A stretch of DNA of 64,000 nucleotides from an uncultured Christensenellaceae bacterium (GTDB taxonomy: Bacteria > Bacillota > Clostridia > Christensenellales > UBA3700): NCBI GenBank assembly GCA_944381325.1, contig CALWKS010000002.1:357734-421733 (forward strand), given 5' to 3'. The notes under the pieces were generated by a model. It saw only the letters and a program-made list of their open reading frames with translations. It was not told where the DNA came from and searched no databases. Below are positions 15,337-26,138 of this stretch, in pieces. How positions within the stretch are numbered: the first letter of the stretch is position 1; each line of letters opens with the position of its first letter. The translations under genes were made by a program, and so were the position numbers.

Positions 15337-16692
15337 TTATTTCTTCTGGATCATCGCTCTTATATCGTTTACCTGGGCCTGGATCATAGGGTCAGTTTTG
15401 CAAAGAGAAGTTATCTTGTCGCGTGCGTACATGATAGTAGTATGATCTCTTCCGCCGAAGTAATCTCCTATGCTCGTGAGGGGAATGCCCAGCATATCGT
15501 TTATAAGATAAATTGCGATCTGTCTTGCGTTTACGATATTTTTCAGTTTCTTTTTGCCGACTATGTCTGCACGTTTGATGTTGAAATATGTGCAGGTTGC
15601 GTCGACGATGTTATCGATAGATATTACGTGATTGGTAACGTCAATAAAATCTTTCAGCGCTTCTTTTGCCGTGTCGATGTCGCAGACGTCCTTTTTCATA
15701 AGAGAGCAGTAGAACATGACTTTTGACAAAGCGCCTTCGAGTTCTCTTACGTTGGAATTTATAAGTTCTGCGATAAAGAATATCACGTCGTTGCTCACTC
15801 TGAATTTTTTGATCTCCGCTTTTTTGCGCAGAATTGCAACTCTGGTTTCTACAGACGGATTGGTGATGTCTACGGTGAGACCGCACTGGAATCTCGACTG
15901 AAGTCTTTCTTCTATGAAAGTGAGTTCTCTAGGATGACGGTCGCTTGACAATACTATCTGCTTCTTATTCTGATAAAGGTCGTTGAAGGTATGGAAAAGC
16001 GCTTCCTGCGAGCTCATTTTATTGGCGAGGAACTGAATATCGTCAATCATCAGCACGTCGCAGTTGCGGTATTTTTCTCTGAAACTCTTATTGAGCTTGT
16101 TGTCCTTCGATTTCATAAGAGAATCTATGAATTCGTTGACGAACTGCTCAGTCGTAACGTAGAGAATTTTCTTTTTTCTGTCGGCAGAAATGATATAATT
16201 GCCGATAGCGTGCATTATGTGGGTCTTTCCGAGACCGACGCCGCCGTAAATGAAAAGGGGATTGTAAAGCACTCCCGGATTTTCGGCAACAGCCTTTGCA
16301 GCGCTAGACGCGATATTGTTGCAGTCTCCCACGACGAAATTTTCAAATGTGTAAGAAGGATTGAGCACGAATTTGAAATCATCTTCTTCGTCTTTTGTTT
16401 CGACAGAAGGAGAGGTTTCTTTTTCCGGCTTGTAGTTTTCTGCTTCGTCCTCTAAAATGACAATAATATCGGTTACGTAAGTACCCGATTTTTCAATTGC
16501 GTCTTTTACTACGGTATCCTTGAAACCGTCCACCGTTCTTTTTACCGATACGAGAGGGGATACCAGGATAAGTTTATTGTTTTCTATCGTCAGAGGAACG
16601 AGTTTGCCGAACCACATTTCGTAACTGACGGTAGACATTGACGCTTCGATATAAGAGGAAATGTCCTTCCAGATTTTTACGCTTTCGTTCAT
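15337..16692 (-). CDS. dnaA: Chromosomal replication initiator DnaA
   Basis: 451 residues. Domain I is at the N-terminus (SYEMWFGKLVPL), followed by an acidic linker (about 98-110). The AAA+ domain begins NPSYTFENFVVGDCN and has Walker A GGVGLGKTHIMHAIG and Walker B VLMIDDIQFL. Domain IV ends with the DnaA-box reading motif GGRDHTTIMYARDKI. It binds the boxes between dnaA and dnaN and opens the duplex. The ATG has no Shine-Dalgarno, and a TATAAT lies only 9 nt upstream, suggesting a leaderless transcript. It is preceded by recF rather than being first. Confidence 0.98.
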   Translation of the reverse strand: MNESVKIWKDISSYIEASMSTVSYEMWFGKLVPLTIENNKLILVSPLVSVKRTVDGFKDTVVKDAIEKSGTYVTDIIVILEDEAENYKPEKETSPSVETKDEEDDFKFVLNPSYTFENFVVGDCNNIASSAAKAVAENPGVLYNPLFIYGGVGLGKTHIMHAIGNYIISADRKKKILYVTTEQFVNEFIDSLMKSKDNKLNKSFREKYRNCDVLMIDDIQFLANKMSSQEALFHTFNDLYQNKKQIVLSSDRHPRELTFIEERLQSRFQCGLTVDITNPSVETRVAILRKKAEIKKFRVSNDVIFFIAELINSNVRELEGALSKVMFYCSLMKKDVCDIDTAKEALKDFIDVTNHVISIDNIVDATCTYFNIKRADIVGKKKLKNIVNARQIAIYLINDMLGIPLTSIGDYFGGRDHTTIMYARDKITSLCKTDPMIQAQVNDIRAMIQKK

Positions 16693-16701
16693 ATATATAA
16701 T

Positions 16702-16730
16702 ATTATAATATCATTTAAAAATTTTTTCAA
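16702..16730 (-). promoter_or_regulatory. dnaA promoter, placed for a leaderless mRNA
   Basis: Minus strand TTGAAA (16730-16725), 17-nt spacer, TATAAT (16707-16702). Only 9 nt separate the -10 from the dnaA ATG, so +1 should fall within a few bases of the start codon. Confidence 0.65.
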
Positions 16731-16757
16731 TAAAAAGAGGCAATAAAACGGCTGTCG

Positions 16758-17846
16758 TCAAGCCTTTTTTACAGTGCCGTTGCTCACCTTGAAAAGGGTA
16801 TGATCGACCTTTTCGTCAAACTCCGTACAAGTGATTATAGTTTGCAGAGAAGAAGACATTTCAATCAGTCTTGCGCGCCTGTTTTCGTCCAGTTCGCTTA
16901 AAACGTCGTCGAGAAGAAGAACGGGTTTTTCGCCTGTTTCTTCTCCGAAAAGGTCTATTTCTGCAAACTTCAGAGAGAGTGCCGCGCTTCTTTGCTGCCC
17001 CTGAGAGCCGTACTTTCTGACGTCTATGCCGTCAACCGTAATGTCCATATCGTCGCGGTGGCAGCCGAAGGTGGTGAAATTGAGCTCTGTGTCCTTTTCA
17101 AAAGCGGACTTAAGAGACTCTGCAAATTCTCTCTGCAGGTTTTCTTCGTCGTCATAACCGAGGGCGCATTCATAAGACAAAGAGAGTTTTTCTTTTTCTC
17201 CTGACAGTTTGTTGTGAGACTCAAACGCAAGATTTTTGAGTTTTTCTATAAAATCGTAGCGTTTTTTTATAATGTACGAGCCGTATTTTGCAAGCTGAGC
17301 GTCCCATACGAACAAGGTTTCTTTCAGGGTGTTGATTCCAAAGCCCGATTTAAGCAGCTTGTTTCTTTGCGCAAGAACGTTGTTGTATTTCTGAAGAGAA
17401 TACAGGTAATTTTTTGACTGCTGACACAGACTTATATCTATAAATCTGCGCCTCTCCTGGGGACCGTCCTTTATCATTTTCAGCTCATCAGGGCTGAAGT
17501 AGACCACGTTCAGCACGCCCACAAGGTCGCTGATACGCGAGCAGGGAAGCCCGTCCAGCAGTAGTTTTTTCTTGTCTTTGTTGTCCACCAAAAGGGTGAT
17601 TTCATGATCTCTGAACTTTTTGCCCACCGTCAGATTGATATAAGCCTGTTTTGCAGACCAGTTTATCATCTCCTTGGAGTGGTTGGTGCGCGGTGATTTT
17701 CCCAGCGCGGCAAAATATATGCTTTCTGCAAAATTCGTCTTTCCGCTTGCGTTTTCGCCCGCGAAAATGTTCAGACCGGGGTCAAGTTCCACCGTCTGCT
17801 GACGATAATTCCTGAAATCTTTCAAAGTCACCTTTTTTATGAACAT
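16758..17846 (-). CDS. recF: DNA replication and repair protein RecF
   Basis: 362 residues. It is an SMC-like ATPase that loads RecA at gaps. The N-terminus MFIKKVTLKDFRNY is typical, followed by Walker A GENASGKTNFAES. The signature YGSQGQQRSAALSLKFAE and the D-loop LLLDDVLSELDENRR close the ATPase. It is first in the leftward recF-dnaA-dnaN set, whereas recF normally follows dnaN. An extended TATAAT (minus strand of 17853-17858) ends 6 nt before the ATG; an AAGGTG is 13 nt away, too far for a good ribosome site, so a leaderless start is likely. Confidence 0.97.
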   Translation of the reverse strand: MFIKKVTLKDFRNYRQQTVELDPGLNIFAGENASGKTNFAESIYFAALGKSPRTNHSKEMINWSAKQAYINLTVGKKFRDHEITLLVDNKDKKKLLLDGLPCSRISDLVGVLNVVYFSPDELKMIKDGPQERRRFIDISLCQQSKNYLYSLQKYNNVLAQRNKLLKSGFGINTLKETLFVWDAQLAKYGSYIIKKRYDFIEKLKNLAFESHNKLSGEKEKLSLSYECALGYDDEENLQREFAESLKSAFEKDTELNFTTFGCHRDDMDITVDGIDVRKYGSQGQQRSAALSLKFAEIDLFGEETGEKPVLLLDDVLSELDENRRARLIEMSSSLQTIITCTEFDEKVDHTLFKVSNGTVKKA

Positions 17847-17904
17847 ATATAAATTATATCACCTTTGAAAAAAAACACAAAAGAAAAAACATAATCGCGC
17901 AATC

Positions 17905-18199
17905 TATACCAGACCAGAATAATACAAACCAGCCCTGAGGCGCCCGCGTGGCGGGAACAGTAGTCGCTGTCGCGTACAGTTGTCTGTATCAAATAGCTAA
18001 GCTTTTTTGTTTACACCATAGGCTCTGAACACATACTGAAATCATAGCCTGAGGGTGCGCGCAGTTTCAAGCCGGCAAATTTTTGTTGATACAAGGCAAA
18101 TGCCGCAGGTAATATTAAACATATTATCAAGGCATTTAACGCAGTAGCTACGTAAATTTGCCGCTTTAAACCTTGTTCGTATTATTCTGGTCTGGTATA
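17905..18199. mobile_element. 295-bp MITE-like or structured-RNA element bounded by perfect inverted repeats
   Basis: The outer 21 bp (17905-17925 and 18179-18199) are exact inverted repeats. The ends read TA-TACCAGACC... and ...GGTCTGGTA-TA, as expected for an IS630/mariner-type TA target duplication. Inside is a nested hairpin: CGGCAAATTT (18073-18082) with AAATTTGCCG (18154-18163), AAATGCC (18098-18104) with GGCATTT (18131-18137), and TAATAT (18110-18115) with ATATTA (18121-18126). Smaller stems lie in the 5' half. There is no ORF of note. A weak promoter (TTGAAA 17865, CATAAT 17890) would start transcription at the element boundary, so a non-coding RNA is the alternative reading. Confidence 0.65.
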
Positions 18200-18518
18200 A
18201 GTCATGCGGCTGTAATTACAGAATATTAACAACGCAAAACACGGATTATTTAATAAGCGGATTGTCAATTTAAGCGCAACATTTTTAAAATTCTTGTTTT
18301 GACAAGTCTGCCGGGGGTTGGAAGTTCAGCACTTTCTATGGTCTGTTATTTATTTTCGCTACGTTTTGCGCAAGAGTGCGTTCATGTTTTCGTTCATCCC
18401 ATTTTGTCATGCACGGTAATAGACGTTCCGCGCCGGCTTGCCAATGTTCCCCGTCACACGGTCGGGTAAGCCTGCCTCGCCGCGGTCAGCACCCGCTGCT
18501 CCGGGTCGCACCGAGCGC
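18200..18518. other. Gene-free stretch with a GC-rich foldable block
   Basis: There is no supported gene. At 18210-18221 lies the 12-bp palindrome CTGTAATTACAG. From about 18424 to 18510 base composition rises sharply. Nested complementary stems are CCGCG (18428-18432)/CGCGG (18481-18485), GGCTT (18435-18439)/AAGCC (18468-18472) and CCGT/ACGG (18451-18461), followed by the hairpin ACCCG/CGGGT (18491-18506). This could be a structured RNA on either strand or a decayed element. It matches no RNA family I recognise. Confidence 0.4.
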
Positions 18519-18547
18519 TTGACAGACATATTTATATTGTGTATAAT
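18519..18547 (+). promoter_or_regulatory. Consensus promoter upstream of the CNNM transporter
   Basis: TTGACA (18519-18524), 17-nt spacer, TATAAT (18542-18547). Transcription would start near 18554, leaving a leader of about 150 nt that contains a terminator. Confidence 0.8.
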
Positions 18548-18650
18548 AGTCGTATAAACGCCTATTAAGAAAAAAACGGCGGAAAAAGGAGAAACAATTT
18601 GAGCGGCGAGGACCCCGGTTCTCACAGTAGAAGCTATAATTTAAGACGAC

Positions 18651-18688
18651 AAAAGCATAATCCGACAAAAATCGGATTGTGCTTTTTT
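18651..18688 (+). terminator. Intrinsic terminator in the leader of the CNNM gene (attenuator or end of a small RNA)
   Basis: AAAAGCA-t-AATCCGA pairs with TCGGATT-g-TGCTTTT, and T6 is formed at the end of the right arm. It lies 19 nt before the CNNM start codon. A second hairpin, GAGGAC-CCCG-GTTCTC (18608-18623), lies upstream in the leader. Confidence 0.75.
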
Positions 18689-18706
18689 GCGTTATAAAGA
18701 GGAAAT

Positions 18707-20044
18707 ATGGTTGGAGCGATAATATTACAGATAGTACTCATTTTACTCAACGCGATATTCGCGGCGGCGGAGATTGCGGTCATATCATGCAACGGCAAGA
18801 AGCTGGAAAAAATGGCTGAAGAGGGAGACAAGAGGGCAAGGCGGATAGTCAGCCTGACGGAGCGCCCGGCGAAATTTCTTTCCACGATACAGGTTGCGAT
18901 TACGCTTGCAGGACTTTTGGGAAGCGCGTTCGCAGCGGACTTTTTCGCAGAGCCGCTTGCGGGGGCGATAATGAGCCTCGGCGTAGAGGAAAGCGCGCGC
19001 GGCGTTATTGAGACGGTGTGCGTGATACTCGTCACGATAATACTTGCGTTTTTCAATATTACGTTCGGGGAGCTTATACCCAAGCGGCTTGCGATGAAAA
19101 GCTCTGAAAAACTCGCGCTCGCGCTGTCGGGTACGCTTACAGGGGTATCGGTCGTCTTTGCGCCGCTGGTATGGCTGCTTACCGTTACGGCGAACGGCGT
19201 GCTCAAGCTTTTCGACGTTAAGGCGGAAGAGGATGATAAAAAGGTCACCGAAGAGGAGATAATCCTGATGGCGGAGGCAGGCAGGGAAACCGGTCAGATA
19301 GACGAGCAGGAAAACGAGATGATACAAAACGTGTTCGAGTTCAAGGAAAACAGCGCAGGCGACGTCTGCACTCACAGAAAGGACGTGGTAATACTTTTCA
19401 CTTACGAGGACGACGAGAGCTGGAACAGGACAATCATGGAAAACAAGCATATCTATTACCCCGTCTGCGGCAAGGACGCGGACGACGTGGTGGGCATACT
19501 TGACACCAAGATATACTTCAGACTGCCCGACAAGAGCAGAAGCGAGGTCATGGAAAAGGCGGTGCGCCCTGCGTTTTTCGTGCCCGAAAACCTGACCGCG
19601 AACAACCTTTTCTACAAGATGCAGGAAAGCAAGGAGCATATCATGGTCGTCGTGGACGAATACGGCGGCATGAGGGGCATAGTCACGATAAAAGACCTGC
19701 TCGAACTGCTCGTCGGCGAAATGACGGACAAGGACGAAGAAGAGGACTACACGGTGGAAAGAGTGGACGAAAACAGCTGGAAGGTCAAAGGTCTTTTGCC
19801 GATAGAAGAAGCGGAGGATCTTTTCGGGATAAAGCCTGACGAGGAAGAGGAATATGAAACCTTTTCGGGCTATGTGCTGGGCAAATTGGAAAATGTGCCG
19901 GCAGACGGCGATACGCCTGAGTTGGCGGACGGAGATCTGACGATAAAGGTGCAAAAGGTGGAAAAGAGAAGAATCACTGAAATGACGGTCACGAGAAATG
20001 TGCCGGAAAGCGCAGAGGAAAAAGAGCAGGAAAAAGAGGATTGA
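18707..20044 (+). CDS. CNNM/CorC (HlyC) family transporter with CBS domains
   Basis: 445 residues, AAAGAGG before the ATG. The CNNM transmembrane domain is at about 1-150, with LNAIFAAAEIAVISCN and FGELIPKRLA, the conserved E-x-I/L-P-K motif. A Bateman (CBS pair) module is at about 200-335, with DEYGGMRGIVTIKDLLELLVGEMTDK in its second half. A CorC_HlyC domain follows (about 345-430), then an acidic-basic tail. Relatives are implicated in Mg2+ or Co2+ transport and homeostasis; the old name hemolysin is misleading. The leader with promoter and terminator suggests regulated read-through. It lies between recF and gyrB and is probably a single-gene unit. Confidence 0.9.
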   Translation: MVGAIILQIVLILLNAIFAAAEIAVISCNGKKLEKMAEEGDKRARRIVSLTERPAKFLSTIQVAITLAGLLGSAFAADFFAEPLAGAIMSLGVEESARGVIETVCVILVTIILAFFNITFGELIPKRLAMKSSEKLALALSGTLTGVSVVFAPLVWLLTVTANGVLKLFDVKAEEDDKKVTEEEIILMAEAGRETGQIDEQENEMIQNVFEFKENSAGDVCTHRKDVVILFTYEDDESWNRTIMENKHIYYPVCGKDADDVVGILDTKIYFRLPDKSRSEVMEKAVRPAFFVPENLTANNLFYKMQESKEHIMVVVDEYGGMRGIVTIKDLLELLVGEMTDKDEEEDYTVERVDENSWKVKGLLPIEEAEDLFGIKPDEEEEYETFSGYVLGKLENVPADGDTPELADGDLTIKVQKVEKRRITEMTVTRNVPESAEEKEQEKED

Positions 20045-20066
20045 GCGCAAAATCATAAAAAATTGA

Positions 20067-22205
<2,139 letters not shown>

Positions 22206-22215
22206 GAGGTGAACT

Positions 22216-24777
22216 ATGGAAAACGAAAACAAGAAAGATATAGCCGAGATGCTTGAAAAGACGAATATTGTCGACATTGAGCTTGAAAGCGAAATGAAAA
22301 AATCGTTTATCGCATACGCAATGGCGGTAAACGTATCGCGTGCGATCCCTGACGTAAGAGACGGTTTAAAGCCCGTTCACAGAAGAATTCTTTACGATAT
22401 GAACGAACTGGGTCTTACCAGCGATAAGCCGTTCAGAAAGTGTGCGCTCATCGTAGGCGACGTTCTGGGTAAATACCATCCGCACGGCGACTCGTCGGTT
22501 TACGACGCACTCGTAAGACTTGCGCAGAACTTCTCGATAAGATGCACCCTGGTTGACGGACACGGCAACTTCGGCAGCGTGGACGGAGACCCCCCGGCGG
22601 CTTACCGTTACACCGAGGCGAGACTGTCCAAGATAGCCAATGAAATGATACGCGATATCGACAAGAAGACGGTCGATTTCTATCCCAACTTCGACGATAC
22701 GCGTGAACAGCCTGTCGTTCTTCCCGCACGTTACCCCAACCTTCTCGTAAACGGTTCAGACGGTATCGCGGTCGGTATGGCAACGAGCATTCCTCCTCAC
22801 AACCTCGGCGAAGTAATCGACGGTACGGTTGCGCTTCTCGACAATCCCGAACTGGATATAGACGAGCTTATGGAATACATTCCCGCCCCTGACTATCCTA
22901 CGGGCGCGGTGATCATGGGCAGAAGCGGCATCAAAAAGGCATACCGCACAGGTAAGGGCAACGCTATCATCCGCTCAAAAGTAGAGATAGAGGAAATGAA
23001 CAATGGCAAGAGCCGCCTTATCATTACAGAAATACCTTATCAGGTCAACAAGGCAAACCTTATTATGGCTATCGCAGACCTCGTAAAACAGAAGAAGATA
23101 GAGGGCATAAGCGATATCCACGAGCAGTCTGACAGAGAGGGTATGAGAATTGTAATCGAGATAAAGAAAGAATTCAATCCTCAGGTAGTGCTCAACCTGC
23201 TTTACAAGCACACGCAGCTGCAGGTTTCCAACTCTATGATAATGCTTGCACTGGTAGACGGCACTCCCAAGATCCTCAACCTCAAAGAGATACTCGAAGA
23301 GTATATCAAGCATCAGAAATCAGTCATTGTGCGCCGTACTCAGTACGACCTCGACAAGGCGCTTGAAAGAGAACACATCGTCAAAGGTCTTGTTATCGCG
23401 CAGGCAAACATCGACGAAGTCGTCGCTATAATCCGCAAGTCTCCAGACAGAGCGACCAGTGCGGCAAGACTTATGGAAAGATTTGCGCTTTCTGAAAAAC
23501 AGGTCAACGCAATTCTCGATATGAGACTGCACAGACTCAATCAGCTTGCGGTACACGAGCTTCAGGAAGAACTCGAAGAGCTGGACAAACTCATCGCAGA
23601 CCTGAAGAATATTCTCGAAACTCCGCAGAGAGTCGTCGACATAATCAAGTCAGAGCTGCTTGAAATCAAGGCTAAGTACAATGATCCCAGAAGAAGCGAG
23701 TTGTCTTACGATTACAGCGACATAGACATAGAAGACCTGATAGACGAAGAAGACCTCATCGTGTCGGTAACTCACGACGGCTATATCAAGCGCATGGGCG
23801 TTGACGAATACCGCGTTCAGAAGCGCGGCGGCATAGGCGTTACCGCTCACAAGACGAAGGAAGAAGACTTTGTCGAAAACGTCATTGCGACCAACACGCA
23901 CGACTACATAATGTTCTTTACCAACAAGGGTAAGGTTTACCGCTGCAAGGGTTATCAGATACCTGAAACGGGCAAGAACAGCAAGGGCAGAGCGATCGTC
24001 AACCTGCTCAACCTGGGAGACGGCGAAGAAGTCAACGCATATGTATCCGTTCCGCGCGATATGAAAGAGGGCTACCTCGTAATGGCTACCAAGGAAGGTC
24101 TTATCAAGAAGACTGCGCTTGAAGAATTCGAACGCATTCAGACCAACGGCAAGATAGCTATCTCTCTTGTAGGCGAAGACGAACTGATAAGCGTACAGCT
24201 CACCGACGGCACCAACGAAATTCTTATGGCGTCCAGCGGCGGCAAGTGTATCAGATTCAAGGAAGAAGACGTCCGTCCCACGGGTAGAACCAGCCAGGGC
24301 GTCAAGTCCATAAAGATGGACAAGGACGAAAGAGTCGTCGATATGACGATTATAAAAGAGGGTTGCGACGCGCTCACCATTACAGAAAACGGATACGGCA
24401 AACGTACTGACCTTTCTGAATACACTCTGCAGGGCAGAGCGGGCAAGGGCGTTAAGGTAGGCGTGCTCAACGACAAGACGGGCAACGTAGTCAACCTTAA
24501 ACTTGTAAATCCTGAAACAGACGACCTTATCATCATTGCAGACAACGGCATCACGATCCGCGTAAAGGCGGGCGATGTCTCCAAGATGGGCAGAAACACC
24601 CAGGGCGTAAAGATAATGCGCATGAAGGACGCGACCAGCAAGGTATCAGCATTCACGGTAGTGCCGCATGACGACGGCGAAGAGACTGAAGCTCCGGCAG
24701 AAACCACTGCAGACGCTCCCGCAGAAGCAACGGCAGAAGAGGTTCAGACTCCTTCAGACGGCGCAGGCAAAGAGTAA
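22216..24777 (+). CDS. gyrA: DNA gyrase subunit A
   Basis: 853 residues, AGAGGTG before ATG. It is the breakage-reunion subunit. The active-site tyrosine lies in [14 protein letters not shown]. The quinolone-resistance region [20 protein letters not shown] keeps Ser and Asp at the positions equivalent to E. coli 83 and 87, so it is of the susceptible type. The C-terminal beta-pinwheel carries a QKRGGIGV GyrA-box-type motif and ends in an alanine- and glutamate-rich tail of about 35 residues. It is co-transcribed with gyrB and ends at a strong terminator. Confidence 0.98.
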   Translation: MENENKKDIAEMLEKTNIVDIELESEMKKSFIAYAMAVNVSRAIPDVRDGLKPVHRRILYDMNELGLTSDKPFRKCALIVGDVLGKYHPHGDSSVYDALVRLAQNFSIRCTLVDGHGNFGSVDGDPPAAYRYTEARLSKIANEMIRDIDKKTVDFYPNFDDTREQPVVLPARYPNLLVNGSDGIAVGMATSIPPHNLGEVIDGTVALLDNPELDIDELMEYIPAPDYPTGAVIMGRSGIKKAYRTGKGNAIIRSKVEIEEMNNGKSRLIITEIPYQVNKANLIMAIADLVKQKKIEGISDIHEQSDREGMRIVIEIKKEFNPQVVLNLLYKHTQLQVSNSMIMLALVDGTPKILNLKEILEEYIKHQKSVIVRRTQYDLDKALEREHIVKGLVIAQANIDEVVAIIRKSPDRATSAARLMERFALSEKQVNAILDMRLHRLNQLAVHELQEELEELDKLIADLKNILETPQRVVDIIKSELLEIKAKYNDPRRSELSYDYSDIDIEDLIDEEDLIVSVTHDGYIKRMGVDEYRVQKRGGIGVTAHKTKEEDFVENVIATNTHDYIMFFTNKGKVYRCKGYQIPETGKNSKGRAIVNLLNLGDGEEVNAYVSVPRDMKEGYLVMATKEGLIKKTALEEFERIQTNGKIAISLVGEDELISVQLTDGTNEILMASSGGKCIRFKEEDVRPTGRTSQGVKSIKMDKDERVVDMTIIKEGCDALTITENGYGKRTDLSEYTLQGRAGKGVKVGVLNDKTGNVVNLKLVNPETDDLIIIADNGITIRVKAGDVSKMGRNTQGVKIMRMKDATSKVSAFTVVPHDDGEETEAPAETTADAPAEATAEEVQTPSDGAGKE

Positions 24778-24797
24778 TATCTTTATAAAGCAATAAT

Positions 24798-24831
24798 AAA
24801 AAGACGCTTCTTCACGGGGCGTCTTTTTTTG
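24798..24831 (+). terminator. Terminator of gyrB-gyrA
   Basis: AAAAAGACGC / GCGTCTTTTTTT stem with an 11-nt loop. The following 24841-25147 is AT-rich and gene-free. It includes the palindrome CTGTACAG near 24926 and a TGCCCGTGTAG motif near 24854 that also occurs after the terminator at 2013. Confidence 0.85.
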
Positions 24832-25147
24832 TTGATTTTTTACAATAATTTTCCTGCCCGTGTAGATTAAAACTTAATATATATTATAAAAACTCTGCTG
24901 GCGATAAACATTATACAGTCCTGTACAGACTATATTGAGGATAAAACAACAGATAAGAAAAAGAGATACGCAATTAATCAGAAATGCTATAAAAAAGCGT
25001 CAGAAAACCCGATTGTTTAAAGCTATGAAAGAATAAAAAGTTATTGCAAAATATAAACGAATAAAAAGAGAAAAACAGCTTCTCCTATATTGCGTGAAAG
25101 CGGTATATATGATATTATATATATGATTTAAAAACGGGGTAAAAGAG

Positions 25148-26020
25148 ATGGAAGAGAGAACGGCAGAACAGCTCAGTAAACGAAAAATACTTTCTTATAC
25201 GGCAAAAAAGAGGACTGTTGTGGCAACGGTTGCGGTTGTGCTCAGCATAGTCGCGCTCTGTTTTGTCAATCTGAATTCTGCGATCCCCCTTATTTCAATA
25301 CCGATCATTGCGGCGGCGGCTTTCGTCGTAGATAAAATTCTGATTCTGATAAGACCTGACGTCTACGGCAAGGATATGCTTAGACGCGGCAGAACGCCCA
25401 TTATCGCTACTTGCACGGTAGTTGCGGTATTTACTGCGATATGTCTTTTGTCAGGTATCGTAGCTTTTCAGCTTACTCTTTACGCCGCAAAGAACTCCAA
25501 CGTCGTTCAGCGTTTCGACACTGTCGATGAAGCGATTGAATTTATTCAGGACACTTCTTTAAAAGAGAAATACGTTATTTCTGTAGGCGATATACCTGTA
25601 GAAGAAAAGTTTAATGTTTATGTTACTTTTACCGCTAAAAACGGCACGGCTTCTATCGCAGATTTCAATTCTTACGAAGACGCAACTTTAATTGACGCAA
25701 GCACGGTTTCCGTAAAAGTAAAGAGCTATTCTGAAAAGTTGAACGGAGAGGAGGTCTATTATTATGTTCTCAACGAAAAGTGTCAGTCCGGCGGTAAAAT
25801 AATAACTGTAAACAACGAGGTATGCGTTATAAACAATTCTCATATTTTCGGTGCGGTGCTGGGAGCTGCTTTTGGTGCGGTTGCTCAGATAGCAATTCTC
25901 ATCGTGGTTTATATCGTGGGAATTATAGCGGCTATCGTTCCGTCTGAAATCTACTTTGAAAAGCTGGTCAGGAATGAGGCAAGGGCAGCTGAAAAAGCGG
26001 CAGAAGAGCAGCAGGAATAA
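25148..26020 (+). CDS. Predicted membrane protein of unknown function
   Basis: 290 residues. The N-terminal cytoplasmic segment is basic. Helices are predicted at about 22-42, 46-68 and 88-114. An extracytoplasmic domain of about 120 residues follows (DTVDEAIEFIQDTSLKEKY...), then a C-terminal helix at about 236-265 and a charged tail rich in A and E. There is no signal peptidase site and no recognised domain. GGGGTAAAAGAG precedes the ATG. It is an isolated gene with its own terminator. I cannot assign a function. Confidence 0.7.
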   Translation: MEERTAEQLSKRKILSYTAKKRTVVATVAVVLSIVALCFVNLNSAIPLISIPIIAAAAFVVDKILILIRPDVYGKDMLRRGRTPIIATCTVVAVFTAICLLSGIVAFQLTLYAAKNSNVVQRFDTVDEAIEFIQDTSLKEKYVISVGDIPVEEKFNVYVTFTAKNGTASIADFNSYEDATLIDASTVSVKVKSYSEKLNGEEVYYYVLNEKCQSGGKIITVNNEVCVINNSHIFGAVLGAAFGAVAQIAILIVVYIVGIIAAIVPSEIYFEKLVRNEARAAEKAAEEQQE

Positions 26021-26053
26021 AGGATAAGACAAGGATTGCAATAAAATAAAAAA

Positions 26054-26079
26054 TCGGCTGTTTTTACAGCCGTTTTTTT
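26054..26079 (+). terminator. Terminator of the membrane-protein gene
   Basis: CGGCTGT / ACAGCCG stem with T7 following. Confidence 0.85.
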
Positions 26080-26138
26080 GTCTTGTAAATAAAGATAAAC
26101 AAATTTATTATATGCAATAAATTAATATCAGAAAAGGC

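Noticed and set aside
17905..18199. tmRNA, SRP RNA or RNase P RNA
   Set aside because: None of their conserved cores (tag-peptide ORF with CCA end, GGAAGGAAGCA apical loop, RNase P P4 words) is present.
18475..18500. Minus-strand GGGTGCTGACCGCG resembling the T-box antiterminator word
   Set aside because: No specifier loop, terminator pair or downstream aminoacyl-tRNA or amino-acid gene on that strand.
18407..18625. Minus-strand frame of 72 codons through the GC-rich block
   Set aside because: No family similarity and no ribosome site; the block is better explained by base-pairing.
18785..20056. 423-codon minus-strand frame
   Set aside because: Antisense shadow of the CNNM gene, with no start signals and atypical composition.
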